From an uncultured Lachnospiraceae bacterium (GTDB lineage: Bacteria; Bacillota; Clostridia; Lachnospirales; Lachnospiraceae), in assembly GCA_900549665.1 (NCBI GenBank), contig URPH01000001.1, positions 1 to 64,000 on the forward strand: DNA of 64,000 nucleotides, written 5' to 3'. The stretch's first letter is position 1, and each line of letters starts with the position of its first letter. Below are positions 1 through 7,951 of the stretch, one piece after another. Below the pieces are notes generated by a model that made no database searches, was not told the origin of the DNA, and was given only the letters and a program-made list of their open reading frames with translations. The position numbers and the translations under genes were made by a program.

Positions 1-358
1 AAGCACTGTCATCCAGGATCAGGATCTCAGGCTCTCTGACCAGGGCTCTCGCAATGGTCAGACGCTGTCTCTGTCCACCGGAGAAATTCTTACCGTTCTG
101 TGCCACAACAGCATCCAGCTTGCCGTCCTTGCCCTCTACGACTTCCGCTGCCTGTGCCAGCTCCAATGCTTTCCACATCTCTTCTTCGGTAGCGTCCGGT
201 TTGCCCCATGCTAAATTACTACGAATCGTTCCCTTGAACAGAACCGCCTTCTGCGGTACGACACCGATGCGTCCACGCAATTCCTCATCACTCATGGTCC
301 GGATATCTCTGCCTTCCAACAGGATCTCACCTTCTGTTGCCGGATAGAAACCGGGGCA
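1..358 (-). pseudogene. ABC exporter ATPase, 5'-truncated fragment
   Basis: This is the C-terminal half of an ABC-type exporter nucleotide-binding domain, read leftward and continuing past the window start. Visible motifs are the Q-loop region (GVVPQKAVLFKGTIRSN), the ABC signature (SGGQRQRL) and Walker B (ILILDDSA), so the hydrolysis half is present. The Walker A lysine loop and the whole transmembrane domain are missing. At about position 357 the reading frame gives way abruptly to the 3' side of an unrelated membrane protein gene, leaving only the tail of the conserved FYPATEGEI segment. The fragment has no start codon or ribosome binding site. The break could be a real deletion or an assembly chimera. 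Family assignment is confident; the substrate is unknown. Confidence 0.8.
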
Positions 359-738
359 TAAAATCCCCAGGCGACGGTACTTTCGAGGCAAATGATCCCC
401 CGATAATTGAAGGGTTTATTATTATAATCCCACCATAATTCTCCCAGGAAACGGATCATACCGACCCCTACCAGATACTCAAAGGCCGTAGCCAGGATAG
501 CTCCCAGAAAATATAATTCCACAAGCTTATCACGCAGCGGACTTAAGATCAGATATCCCAGCACTCCGCCAAAACCATAGATCGGACAAAACGGTCCTTT
601 GCCGAATCCGCGGTTGGTAAGCTTTCGATTACAAAATGACATATAGGTAGACTCCAGTGCCCATCCAAGAACACTGTACAATACAAATGCTGCTAACAGA
701 TGATAGATATCTGTTCCCAGTATTTCATAACTCCACAT
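292..738 (-). pseudogene. PF06541-family membrane protein, 3'-truncated
   Basis: The N-terminal part is a small multi-spanning membrane protein of the putative ABC_trans_CmpB family (PF06541). Family-like segments are FCPIYGFGG and WWDYNNKPFNYRGIICLE. Family members usually exceed 200 residues. Here recognisable homology stops after about 127 codons (to about position 357) and the remaining 21 codons are an out-of-frame reading of an ABC ATPase gene, ending at 292. The start at 738 is chosen because a GAGGG box lies seven bases upstream; a longer reading from 798 would overlap the rpsU stop codon and has no such box. Product function is unknown, and as it stands the gene is broken. Confidence 0.7.
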
Positions 739-756
739 TTGATTTCCCTCACAAGT

Positions 757-788
757 ACAAAGTCCCCGGTGATCACGCCGAGGACTGT
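757..788 (-). terminator. Putative rpsU terminator hairpin
   Basis: A nine-base stem with one G-T wobble (arms 761-769 and 778-786) lies directly after the rpsU stop codon on the minus strand. The following T-tract is weak (TTTG), so termination may be partial and read on into the PF06541 gene. Confidence 0.45.
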
Positions 789-797
789 TGTTTAACA

Positions 798-974
798 TTA
801 GTTATATTTACGTTTTCTTGCTGCTTCAGACTTCTTCTTACGTTTTACGCTAGGCTTCTCGTAATGCTCTCTCTTACGAATCTCCTGCTGGATACCAGCC
901 TTAGCGCAGCTTCTCTTGAAACGACGTAAAGCGCTATCTAAAGTCTCGTTCTCTTTTACGATTACGTTTGACAT
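798..974 (-). CDS. rpsU: 30S ribosomal protein S21
   Basis: A 58-residue basic protein starting MSNVIVKENETLDSALRRFK and ending RKRKYN matches bacterial ribosomal protein S21 in length and sequence. S21 sits on the small-subunit platform near the anti-Shine-Dalgarno region of 16S rRNA. Lys and Arg fill the C-terminal half, as expected for an rRNA-binding tail. An AGGTG box precedes the start and a good promoter (TTGACG-16-TATAAT) lies about 90 bases upstream. A hairpin follows the stop. The gene appears to be its own transcription unit, with no overlap with alaS. Confidence 0.97.
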   Translation of the reverse strand: MSNVIVKENETLDSALRRFKRSCAKAGIQQEIRKREHYEKPSVKRKKKSEAARKRKYN

Positions 975-1060
975 AAATCACACCTGACCTCCCTTCAGTC
1001 CCTTCAAGTATCACGACTGCTGGGTAATTATTATGCATACTTCGCATATGCACAATAGAA

Positions 1061-1088
1061 ATTATAACACAATTCCATTATTCGTCAA
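1061..1088 (-). promoter_or_regulatory. Sigma-A promoter of rpsU
   Basis: On the minus strand a -35 box TTGACG (1083-1088) is separated by 16 bases from a perfect -10 box TATAAT (1061-1066), upstream of rpsU. Confidence 0.75.
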
Positions 1089-1154
1089 CAGTTTTTTCCT
1101 GATAATCCCAATAAAATATGAGATTTCATCAAAAATTATCGACAAATCGGTCTC

Positions 1155-3809
1155 TTAAGCGATCTGTCCGCTTAATACTTCAACTGCTTTTGCCAGTGCG
1201 TCATCAATTCCGGCCGGATTTTTGCCTCCTGCCTGTGCCATATTGGGACGGCCGCCACCGCCACCGCCGACCAGTGCAGCAACTCCTTTGATCAGGTTGC
1301 CGGCATGAGCCCCCTGTTTCATAGCTCCATCAGTAACCATTGCCACCAGATTGACCTTGCCGTCTGCATCAGAAGCAAGTAAAATAACGCCCTCACCGAG
1401 TTTTTCTTTTAACTGATCGCCCAGATCTCTCAAACCGTTCATATCAACGCCGCTTACTTTGGTAGCAAGAAGCTTAACGCCTTTGACATCCTGTACCTCA
1501 TTCATAACATCGCCAAGTGCATTTTGTGCAGCCTTTGCCTTGAGTGATTCGTTTTCACTCTGCAGCTCTTTGATCTGTGCATTCAGGCTGTGGATCTTGT
1601 TGATCAGCTCTGCAGGTGTTGTTTTTGCTGCCTTTGCAGCTTCTGCAAGCTCTTTTTCAAGCTTTGCATAATATGCTGTGACATTAGCACCTGTAATCGC
1701 CTCTATACGACGTACGCCTGCGGCAGCGGAGCTTTCGGATACGATCTTAAAGGACTGGATTTCACCGGTATGGGATACATGTGTACCACCACAAAATTCC
1801 TTAGAAAAGTCTCCGACCGAAACGACGCGGACACTGTCTCCGTATTTTTCACCAAATAAAGCCATGGCGCCGGTCTTTTTAGCATCCTCAATGCTCATAA
1901 CCTGTGTTGCGACATCAATATCTTCTGCAATCTTTTCATTGACGATTGCTTGGACTTTTTCGACTTCTTCTGCTGTCAGAGCCTGTCCGCAGCTAAAGTC
2001 AAATCTGGTACGGTCGCAGTCCTGATAAGAACCCTGCTGATGTACATCATCGCCCATAACCTCCTGCAATGCTGCCTGAAGCAAGTGGGTTGCTGTATGG
2101 TTACGGCAGGTGCTCATACGGTTCTTTGCATCTACACACAAAGAAGCAGTATCACCTTTTTTGATGGTTCCTGATGTAACAACACCGATATGTGCGATTC
2201 TGCCTTCCGGAAGCTTGACGGTATCTGTCACCTTAAACTCCCCATTGGCGGTCCTGATCACACCGATATCGCCCTTCTGTCCACCCATGGTAGCGTAGAA
2301 AGGTGTCTTTGCAACGATCACAGTACCTTCCCGTCCCTCCGACAGGCTGTCTGTAAGCTCTGTATCGGAAGCAAGTGCGATAATTTCCTGATCCAGTGTC
2401 AGCTTGTCATAGCCGACAAATTCACTCTTGATATCCTCTGATAAATCCTTGAATAAATCAGATTCATTTCCAAGCTTGGCCGAGAAATTCTGATTATCTC
2501 TGGCTTTCTGCTTCTGCTCCTCCATTGCTTTCGCAAATCCGTCTTCATCAACGGAAAGTCCCTCTTCTGCAGCCATTTCAACAGTCAGCTCAATTGGGAA
2601 ACCAAAGGTATCATACAGATAAAATGCAGATTTACCGTCGATTGTCTTATTTTTAGCCTGAATATTTTCATCCAGAATCTTTTTAAATTCCTTCATACCA
2701 TTTTCAAGTGTGCTCTCAAAACGTACGATTTCCTTATCCAGCTCCTTTAAGATAAAGTCTCTGTTTTTGATCAGATTCGGATAGCTGTTGTGATATACTT
2801 CATCAATATAAATCTTGGCAATATCCAGAAGGTTTTCTTTGGAAAGACCAAGGGTACGTCCATGTCTGACTGCACGGCGGATCAGTCTCCTGAGTACATA
2901 TCCGGCACCCGCATTGGACGGTGTCAGTCTTGCTTCATCACCGATCAGCATCACGCCGGTACGCATATGATCTGCCAGAATACGCATGGATCTGGTCAGC
3001 TTTTCATCTTCTTCGTACTTGGTGCCTGACTGTTTTTCCACATAAGCAATAACCGGAGCAAACAGGTCCGTACGGTATACATCCTTGGTACCGTTTAAGA
3101 AGGCCAGATTTCGTTCCAGTCCCCATCCGGTATCCACGTTTTTCTGTGCAAGCGGAGTCAGATGACCGTCTTTGTGTTTTTCATACTGCATAAATACGTC
3201 ATTACCAAGCTCTGTATATTTGCCACAGTCACAGCCGGGTCCGCAGTCAGGGCCACAGTCCGGAACATCGGCAATATAAAACATTTCACTGTCGGGACCG
3301 CAGGGACCGTATTCCAATCCCCACCAGTTGTCCTCTGCCGGCAGATAATATACATTTTCTTTTTTGAAACCGGATGCAATACGGCACTGTGCGCCTTCTT
3401 CATCACGGGGTGCATTGTCGTCCCCCGCAAATACGGTTGCTGCCAGATGGTCTCTGTCAAATCCATAAACCTGTGTCAGCAGCTCATAGCTCCAGTTGCA
3501 GCGGTCTTTCTTGAAATAATCTCCAAGACTCCAGCTTCCCATCATTTCAAAGAATGTGACATGGCTCTTGTCACCTACTGAGTCGATATCATTGGTGCGC
3601 ACACAGCCCTGCACGTTGCAAAGTCTGGTTCCCATAGGATGCTTCTGACCTAAAAGATAAGGCATCAGAGGCTGCATGCCGGCAACATTAAACATAACAC
3701 CGGTGGAACCGTCGGACACTAAAGACACAGCTCCCACATCCACATGTCCACGCTCTTTATAAAAATTAAGCCAACTGTTTCTCAATTCATCTGAAGTAAA
3801 CTTCTTCAT
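1155..3809 (-). CDS. alaS: Alanyl-tRNA synthetase
   Basis: An 884-residue class II synthetase that charges tRNA-Ala. The N-terminal catalytic domain begins MKKFTSDELRNSWLNF and contains the class II motif segments around VMFNVAGMQPLMPYL. The C-terminal half holds the editing domain with HTATHLLQAAL and the zinc-type CGGTHV motif, followed by a coiled coil and a DHHA1-like region ending in a Gly-rich stretch (VGGGGGGRPNMAQAGG). Length is as expected for the family. The start at 3809 is preferred over an in-frame codon at 3842 because GGAGG lies seven bases upstream. glyS lies 127 bases upstream on the same strand. No T-box leader fits in the short intergenic space. Confidence 0.98.
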   Translation of the reverse strand: MKKFTSDELRNSWLNFYKERGHVDVGAVSLVSDGSTGVMFNVAGMQPLMPYLLGQKHPMGTRLCNVQGCVRTNDIDSVGDKSHVTFFEMMGSWSLGDYFKKDRCNWSYELLTQVYGFDRDHLAATVFAGDDNAPRDEEGAQCRIASGFKKENVYYLPAEDNWWGLEYGPCGPDSEMFYIADVPDCGPDCGPGCDCGKYTELGNDVFMQYEKHKDGHLTPLAQKNVDTGWGLERNLAFLNGTKDVYRTDLFAPVIAYVEKQSGTKYEEDEKLTRSMRILADHMRTGVMLIGDEARLTPSNAGAGYVLRRLIRRAVRHGRTLGLSKENLLDIAKIYIDEVYHNSYPNLIKNRDFILKELDKEIVRFESTLENGMKEFKKILDENIQAKNKTIDGKSAFYLYDTFGFPIELTVEMAAEEGLSVDEDGFAKAMEEQKQKARDNQNFSAKLGNESDLFKDLSEDIKSEFVGYDKLTLDQEIIALASDTELTDSLSEGREGTVIVAKTPFYATMGGQKGDIGVIRTANGEFKVTDTVKLPEGRIAHIGVVTSGTIKKGDTASLCVDAKNRMSTCRNHTATHLLQAALQEVMGDDVHQQGSYQDCDRTRFDFSCGQALTAEEVEKVQAIVNEKIAEDIDVATQVMSIEDAKKTGAMALFGEKYGDSVRVVSVGDFSKEFCGGTHVSHTGEIQSFKIVSESSAAAGVRRIEAITGANVTAYYAKLEKELAEAAKAAKTTPAELINKIHSLNAQIKELQSENESLKAKAAQNALGDVMNEVQDVKGVKLLATKVSGVDMNGLRDLGDQLKEKLGEGVILLASDADGKVNLVAMVTDGAMKQGAHAGNLIKGVAALVGGGGGGRPNMAQAGGKNPAGIDDALAKAVEVLSGQIA

Positions 3810-3935
3810 GATTTTTCCTCCAAAAAATGTATTTTCAAACAAATATCAGCCGGTACAAAAGGCTTTTTATGATATCCGTTTACGTGACACAAGCCACGCA
3901 GTAATACGTGGCATGGTCATGATCAATTCATAAAA

Positions 3936-5336
3936 TCAAAATGTAAATTTGTCTGCAAAATATGCATCCAGATCGGCAATAGCAACTCTCTCCTGCTGCA
4001 TGGTATCACGGTCTCTGACCGTTACGCACTGATCTGTTTCTGAATCAAAGTCATAAGTGATGCAGAACGGTGTGCCGATCTCATCCTGACGACGATATCT
4101 CTTACCGATGTTTCCTCTGTCATCAAATTCACAGTTGTATTTTTTGCATAACTGTGTATAGATAGCTTCTGCACCCTCGTTTAATTTCTTGGATAACGGA
4201 AGCACACCGATCTTAACCGGAGCAAGTGCCGGATGGAAATGCAAAACAGTACGCACATCGGGCTTATCCTCGGTTCCGATATTTTCTTCATCGTATGCTG
4301 CACATAAGAATGCAAGTACCACACGGTCAGCACCAAGTGAAGGCTCAATAACATAAGGGATGTATTTTTCACCCTTGGTATCGTCAAAGTAAGTCAGATC
4401 CTGTCCGGATGTATTTTGATGTTGGGTCAGATCGTAGTCAGTACGGTCTGCAATACCCCACAGCTCGCCCCATCCGATGGACGGGAATAAGTATTCGATA
4501 TCGGTTGTTCCCTTGGAGTAGAAGCAAAGCTCTTCGGGATCGTGGTCACGAAGTCTCATTTCATCTTCCTTGATACCAAGACTTGTCAGCCAGTCACGGC
4601 AGAACCCTCTCCAGTACCGGAACCATTCCATATCCGTTCCGGGCTCGCAGAAAAATTCAAGCTCCATCTGTTCAAATTCTCTGGTACGGAATGTGAAGTT
4701 ACCGGGAGTGATCTCATTACGGAAGGATTTACCGATCTGTCCGATACCAAACGGAATTTTCTTGCGTGAGGTTCTCTGTACATTTTTGAAGTTGACAAAG
4801 ATACCCTGTGCTGTTTCGGGTCGTAAATATACTGTATTTTTGGCATCCTCGGTAACACCCTGGAATGTCTTGAACATAAGGTTGAACTGTCTGATATCGG
4901 TAAAGTTGTGCTTACCACAGGTAGGACAAGGAACATTGTTGTCCTCGATGAAGGCTTTCATCTCTTCCTGGCTGAATGCATCGATCGGTTTGCCAAGCTC
5001 AATTCCTTTTTCCTGCGCAAAGTCTTCGATCAGTTTATCGGCACGGAATCTTTCATGACATTCTTTACAATCCATCAAAGGATCAGCAAAGCCTGCAAGA
5101 TGTCCGCTGGCTACCCATGTCTGGGGATTCATCAGAATTGCACAGTCAACACCAACGTTGTAAGGGCTTTCTGTGATAAATTTCTGCCACCATGCTTTTT
5201 TTACATTGTTTTTTAATTCAACACCCAGATTACCGTAATCCCATGTGTTGGCAAGACCTCCGTAGATTTCACTGCCGGGATAGATAAATCCTCTGGATTT
5301 TGCCAATGCCGCGATTTTGTCTAATGTTTTTTCCAT
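3936..5336 (-). CDS. glyS: Glycyl-tRNA synthetase, homodimeric type
   Basis: A 466-residue class II aminoacyl-tRNA synthetase of the single-subunit alpha2 type (as in Bacillus and archaea-like forms), not the glyQ/glyS tetramer. The sequence opens KIAALAKSRGFIYPGSEIYG, carries motif 2-like FRNEITPGNFTFRTREFEQME and ends with an anticodon-binding domain. A CxxC pair (CPTCG) lies in the insertion domain. The start at 5336 is chosen because GGAG lies seven bases upstream; an in-frame extension to 5408 would run into the lipoprotein gene. It is probably cotranscribed with the lipoprotein gene upstream. Confidence 0.97.
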   Translation of the reverse strand: MEKTLDKIAALAKSRGFIYPGSEIYGGLANTWDYGNLGVELKNNVKKAWWQKFITESPYNVGVDCAILMNPQTWVASGHLAGFADPLMDCKECHERFRADKLIEDFAQEKGIELGKPIDAFSQEEMKAFIEDNNVPCPTCGKHNFTDIRQFNLMFKTFQGVTEDAKNTVYLRPETAQGIFVNFKNVQRTSRKKIPFGIGQIGKSFRNEITPGNFTFRTREFEQMELEFFCEPGTDMEWFRYWRGFCRDWLTSLGIKEDEMRLRDHDPEELCFYSKGTTDIEYLFPSIGWGELWGIADRTDYDLTQHQNTSGQDLTYFDDTKGEKYIPYVIEPSLGADRVVLAFLCAAYDEENIGTEDKPDVRTVLHFHPALAPVKIGVLPLSKKLNEGAEAIYTQLCKKYNCEFDDRGNIGKRYRRQDEIGTPFCITYDFDSETDQCVTVRDRDTMQQERVAIADLDAYFADKFTF

Positions 5337-5404
5337 TGTTATGCTCCTTATCTCATATCTGCTGCCGGATTTCTCCGCTCCGATAAAACCCTCAGCAGTT
5401 TTTA

Positions 5405-6016
5405 TCATTTATAAATAATAACAGAATATCCGTCTGACTGTCCCACTGTCACAAGCCCGGATGCATCTACGGATGCACCGTCACTAAGATACCACACATC
5501 ACCGGGTACCTCCACATCCACGGCTTCACTACAGATAACCACCATCTGTTCTGACTTGTCCTCATCAGATCCCTTTTCATCTGCAGACTGTGTACCGGCC
5601 TCTTTAAGATCACTCCACTCATATCCGTTTTGTCCGGCCTCTGAAATTGTTCCGACAAAAAAATCACAGTTGTGAATGGATGCATAATCCCGGTATGTCC
5701 GGTAAACCATCCTGGCCTTTATGGTCTGCGTATCTGTATCATAGTCAAAGGATTTCAGACTGACGACATCCTCACCGGAATCATGTTTCTCATTGTAGGC
5801 AGAAACCGTCTCTTCCATTTCCTGTCTGAGTTCATCTGCATCATAATAATCCTTGTCCAGTTTTTCGACAATATATTCGGTAATATCCTGATTTTTCCCG
5901 ATACTCACGGTCGTCTTCGTAAAGTCTCTTTTCGAGGATAATACTCCTGAATTGCCACAGGCAGTCATCATCAGTATGAATGCGCACGCTATCATGAGCA
6001 TTTTACTTTTTTTCAT
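5405..6016 (-). CDS. Uncharacterised lipoprotein
   Basis: A 203-residue protein with a lipoprotein signal peptide: MKKSKMLMIACAFILMMTAC, where Cys20 would be lipid-modified and anchor the mature protein on the outer face of the membrane. The rest is acidic and soluble, with a short low-complexity acidic patch (SADEKGSDEDKSEQ) near residue 145. No family was recognised. A GGAGG box lies a few bases before the start and a clear promoter (TTGAAA-17-TATAAT) lies just upstream. glyS follows after 68 bases, suggesting cotranscription. The link to glycyl-tRNA synthesis is positional only. Confidence 0.75.
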   Translation of the reverse strand: MKKSKMLMIACAFILMMTACGNSGVLSSKRDFTKTTVSIGKNQDITEYIVEKLDKDYYDADELRQEMEETVSAYNEKHDSGEDVVSLKSFDYDTDTQTIKARMVYRTYRDYASIHNCDFFVGTISEAGQNGYEWSDLKEAGTQSADEKGSDEDKSEQMVVICSEAVDVEVPGDVWYLSDGASVDASGLVTVGQSDGYSVIIYK

Positions 6017-6039
6017 AATCTACCTCCACATACTTTTTC

Positions 6040-6068
6040 ATTATAACGAACAGCTTTCAGATTTTCAA
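6040..6068 (-). promoter_or_regulatory. Sigma-A promoter of lipoprotein-glyS unit
   Basis: A minus-strand TTGAAA (6063-6068) and TATAAT (6040-6045) with a 17-base spacer lie 24 bases upstream of the lipoprotein start. Confidence 0.7.
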
Positions 6069-6108
6069 CCTGCATTTTCGGATTAGTCCAAAGGATCAGT
6101 CTAAAGGG

Positions 6109-6768
6109 TCAATTCATGGGAAATGTCGCATTTAAAATATCCAGACTGTGGAATACATGCCCCATAAAGCTTTTCCGATATTCCCTGACGCACATTGAAA
6201 GCTCTGAAAGAACTTCTTTTGATACCACAAATGTATACAGCTTATCCAGTCCGCTTTTTACCACATAATCAATTGTATATACCGCATCCGAAGACAGCTC
6301 CCATTCTGTCCGGATTCCCGGAAATTCACCATTGACCACCAATGCTTTTATTTCAAATATGTACATTACAAGCTCATTCGGAATGGAGCTTATGGAAAGT
6401 GCCCTTAAGGACTGATACAAAAGCTTCAGCATCTCTTTTTCATCATTGTTTTCTCTTGTATAGTAATCAGCCACTTCCAGAAAGTACATCCCATACATGG
6501 CCCCTTCCAGATCTTCACGGAAGGAATCGAAATAATTGGAAATATCCGCATCCACCAGTGTATAGGAGCTTTTTCCCTCATATAATTTGAATGTACCAAA
6601 ACAAAACGGATTGGTCCTTGCCATCAGCTTGCTTCCGGGACGCCTTGCGCCTCTGGCAAATGCAGCAATTTTACCGCGCTCTCTGGTAAGAATGGTCACA
6701 CGTTTATCATATTCTCCCATCGGGGCACACTTTACAACCAGTCCCATTACTTCTACATATTCCTGCAT
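6109..6768 (-). CDS. recO: DNA repair protein RecO
   Basis: A 219-residue RecO, which binds SSB and single-stranded DNA and helps load RecA in the RecFOR pathway. The N-terminal OB fold is visible (VMGLVVKCAPMGEYDKRVTI, then KIAAFARGARRPGSK), followed by the helical domain. The zinc-binding Cys cluster present in some RecO proteins is not seen; length is slightly short for the family. An AGGA box precedes the start. Its first 62 bases overlap the end of the yqzL-like reading frame. The era-yqzL-recO order matches Bacillus. Confidence 0.92.
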   Translation of the reverse strand: MQEYVEVMGLVVKCAPMGEYDKRVTILTRERGKIAAFARGARRPGSKLMARTNPFCFGTFKLYEGKSSYTLVDADISNYFDSFREDLEGAMYGMYFLEVADYYTRENNDEKEMLKLLYQSLRALSISSIPNELVMYIFEIKALVVNGEFPGIRTEWELSSDAVYTIDYVVKSGLDKLYTFVVSKEVLSELSMCVREYRKSFMGHVFHSLDILNATFPMN

Positions 6769-6913
6769 CCTGCGTTGAATCTTCTTTCTGTATCTGTTCT
6801 ATTCCATGTCTGTGCATCGTCTGTTTCAGGTCTTCATCCCTGTGCGCACAGTAAGTCAGATAATCCCTGATACTCCCCGTCATACAAAAATGCTGCCATC
6901 CGTCATCTATCAT
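6707..6913 (-). CDS. yqzL: YqzL-like small protein
   Basis: A 68-codon reading frame whose N terminus (MIDDGWQHFCMTGSIRDYL) matches the YqzL pattern of a Trp, then Phe, then T-G-x-I-x-x-Y-L, known from the small gene between era and recO in Bacillus. Function in that family is unknown. The last 20 codons run inside recO in another frame and look unconserved, so the functional part is probably the first 25 to 40 residues. Position between era and recO strongly supports the call. The long overlap with recO suggests translational coupling. Confidence 0.65.
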   Translation of the reverse strand: MIDDGWQHFCMTGSIRDYLTYCAHRDEDLKQTMHRHGIEQIQKEDSTQDAGICRSNGTGCKVCPDGRI

Positions 6914-7026
6914 AAAAGTATCCTCCGCGTTTATAAAATCATCGTATGCTTGTAAATACTATGTTCTGCTTTTGCGGAATTTCTATGCAGCATTTCTATA
7001 AAAATGAAACGGTAATTTTTACATAA

Positions 7027-7947
7027 TCATAAATCGATTTCCTTTTGATTGTATCCGAAATTTTTGAGCAGGTAATCACTGTCGCGCCAGTCTTTTTTGA
7101 CCTTGACCCAGAGCTTTAGATTGACACGGCACTGCATCATATCTTCGATTCCATGACGCGCATTGGTGCCGATCTTTTTTAACATCTGACCACCTTTCCC
7201 GATAATGATCCCCTTGTGGGAATCCTTTTCACAGATGATTGTCGCTTCGATATCCACGATTTTTTTACTGACCTTCATCTGTTCTACGGATACGGCAATT
7301 CCGTGCGGGATCTCGTCATCTAAAATGCGCAATGCCTGCTCTCTGATAAGCTCTGCGACGATCTGTCTCTGCGGCTGGTCCGTCACAGTATCCTCATCAT
7401 AAAACATCGGTCCGTACGGAAGAAATGAAAAGATTGCATCCAGTACTTCCTTGGTACCGTCTCCGTTGAAAGCGCTGATCGGAATGATCTGGTCAAAATC
7501 CATTTCCTTGCGGTAAGCATCAATGATGGGAAGCAGCTCTTCTTTTTGAGCCAGCATATCAATCTTGTTGATCAGCAATATAACCGGAACGCCGGCCTTT
7601 TTGAGCTGTTCGATGATGTGCTTGTCTCCGGCACCGATAAAGGTCGAGGGCTCCACTAAAAACAGGATCACGTCCACTTCCTTGAGCGTATGCTCTGCTA
7701 CATGCACCATATAATCTCCAAGCTTATTTTTGGCCTTGTGGATACCGGGTGTGTCCAAAAAAACGATCTGTCCCCGGTCGTCTGTATAAACGGTCTGGAT
7801 CTTATTGCGGGTCGTCTGCGGCTTTTTGGATGTGATCGCTATCTTCTGCCCGATCAGATTGTTCATCAATGTTGATTTGCCTACATTCGGTCTTCCGATC
7901 AGTGTGGCAAATCCACTCTTTGTTGTTTCTTCCATATTGTTCTCCAT
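7027..7947 (-). CDS. era: GTPase Era
   Basis: A 306-residue Era GTPase, which assists 16S rRNA 3'-end maturation and 30S assembly. The G1 motif is GRPNVGKST, G3 is DTPG (FLDTPGIHKAK) and G4 is NKID. The C-terminal KH domain has IIIGKGGQMLKKIG. Length and architecture are standard. The stop codon of the upstream M16 peptidase gene lies four bases before the start, indicating an operon. A second in-frame Met four codons in could be the true start. Confidence 0.97.
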   Translation of the reverse strand: MENNMEETTKSGFATLIGRPNVGKSTLMNNLIGQKIAITSKKPQTTRNKIQTVYTDDRGQIVFLDTPGIHKAKNKLGDYMVHVAEHTLKEVDVILFLVEPSTFIGAGDKHIIEQLKKAGVPVILLINKIDMLAQKEELLPIIDAYRKEMDFDQIIPISAFNGDGTKEVLDAIFSFLPYGPMFYDEDTVTDQPQRQIVAELIREQALRILDDEIPHGIAVSVEQMKVSKKIVDIEATIICEKDSHKGIIIGKGGQMLKKIGTNARHGIEDMMQCRVNLKLWVKVKKDWRDSDYLLKNFGYNQKEIDL

Positions 7948-7951
7948 GTTT

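Noticed and set aside
3843..3935. Hairpin GCCACG/CGTGGC between glyS and alaS as a terminator or T-box
   Set aside because: No T-run follows, and the space is too short for a T-box with its specifier and antiterminator.
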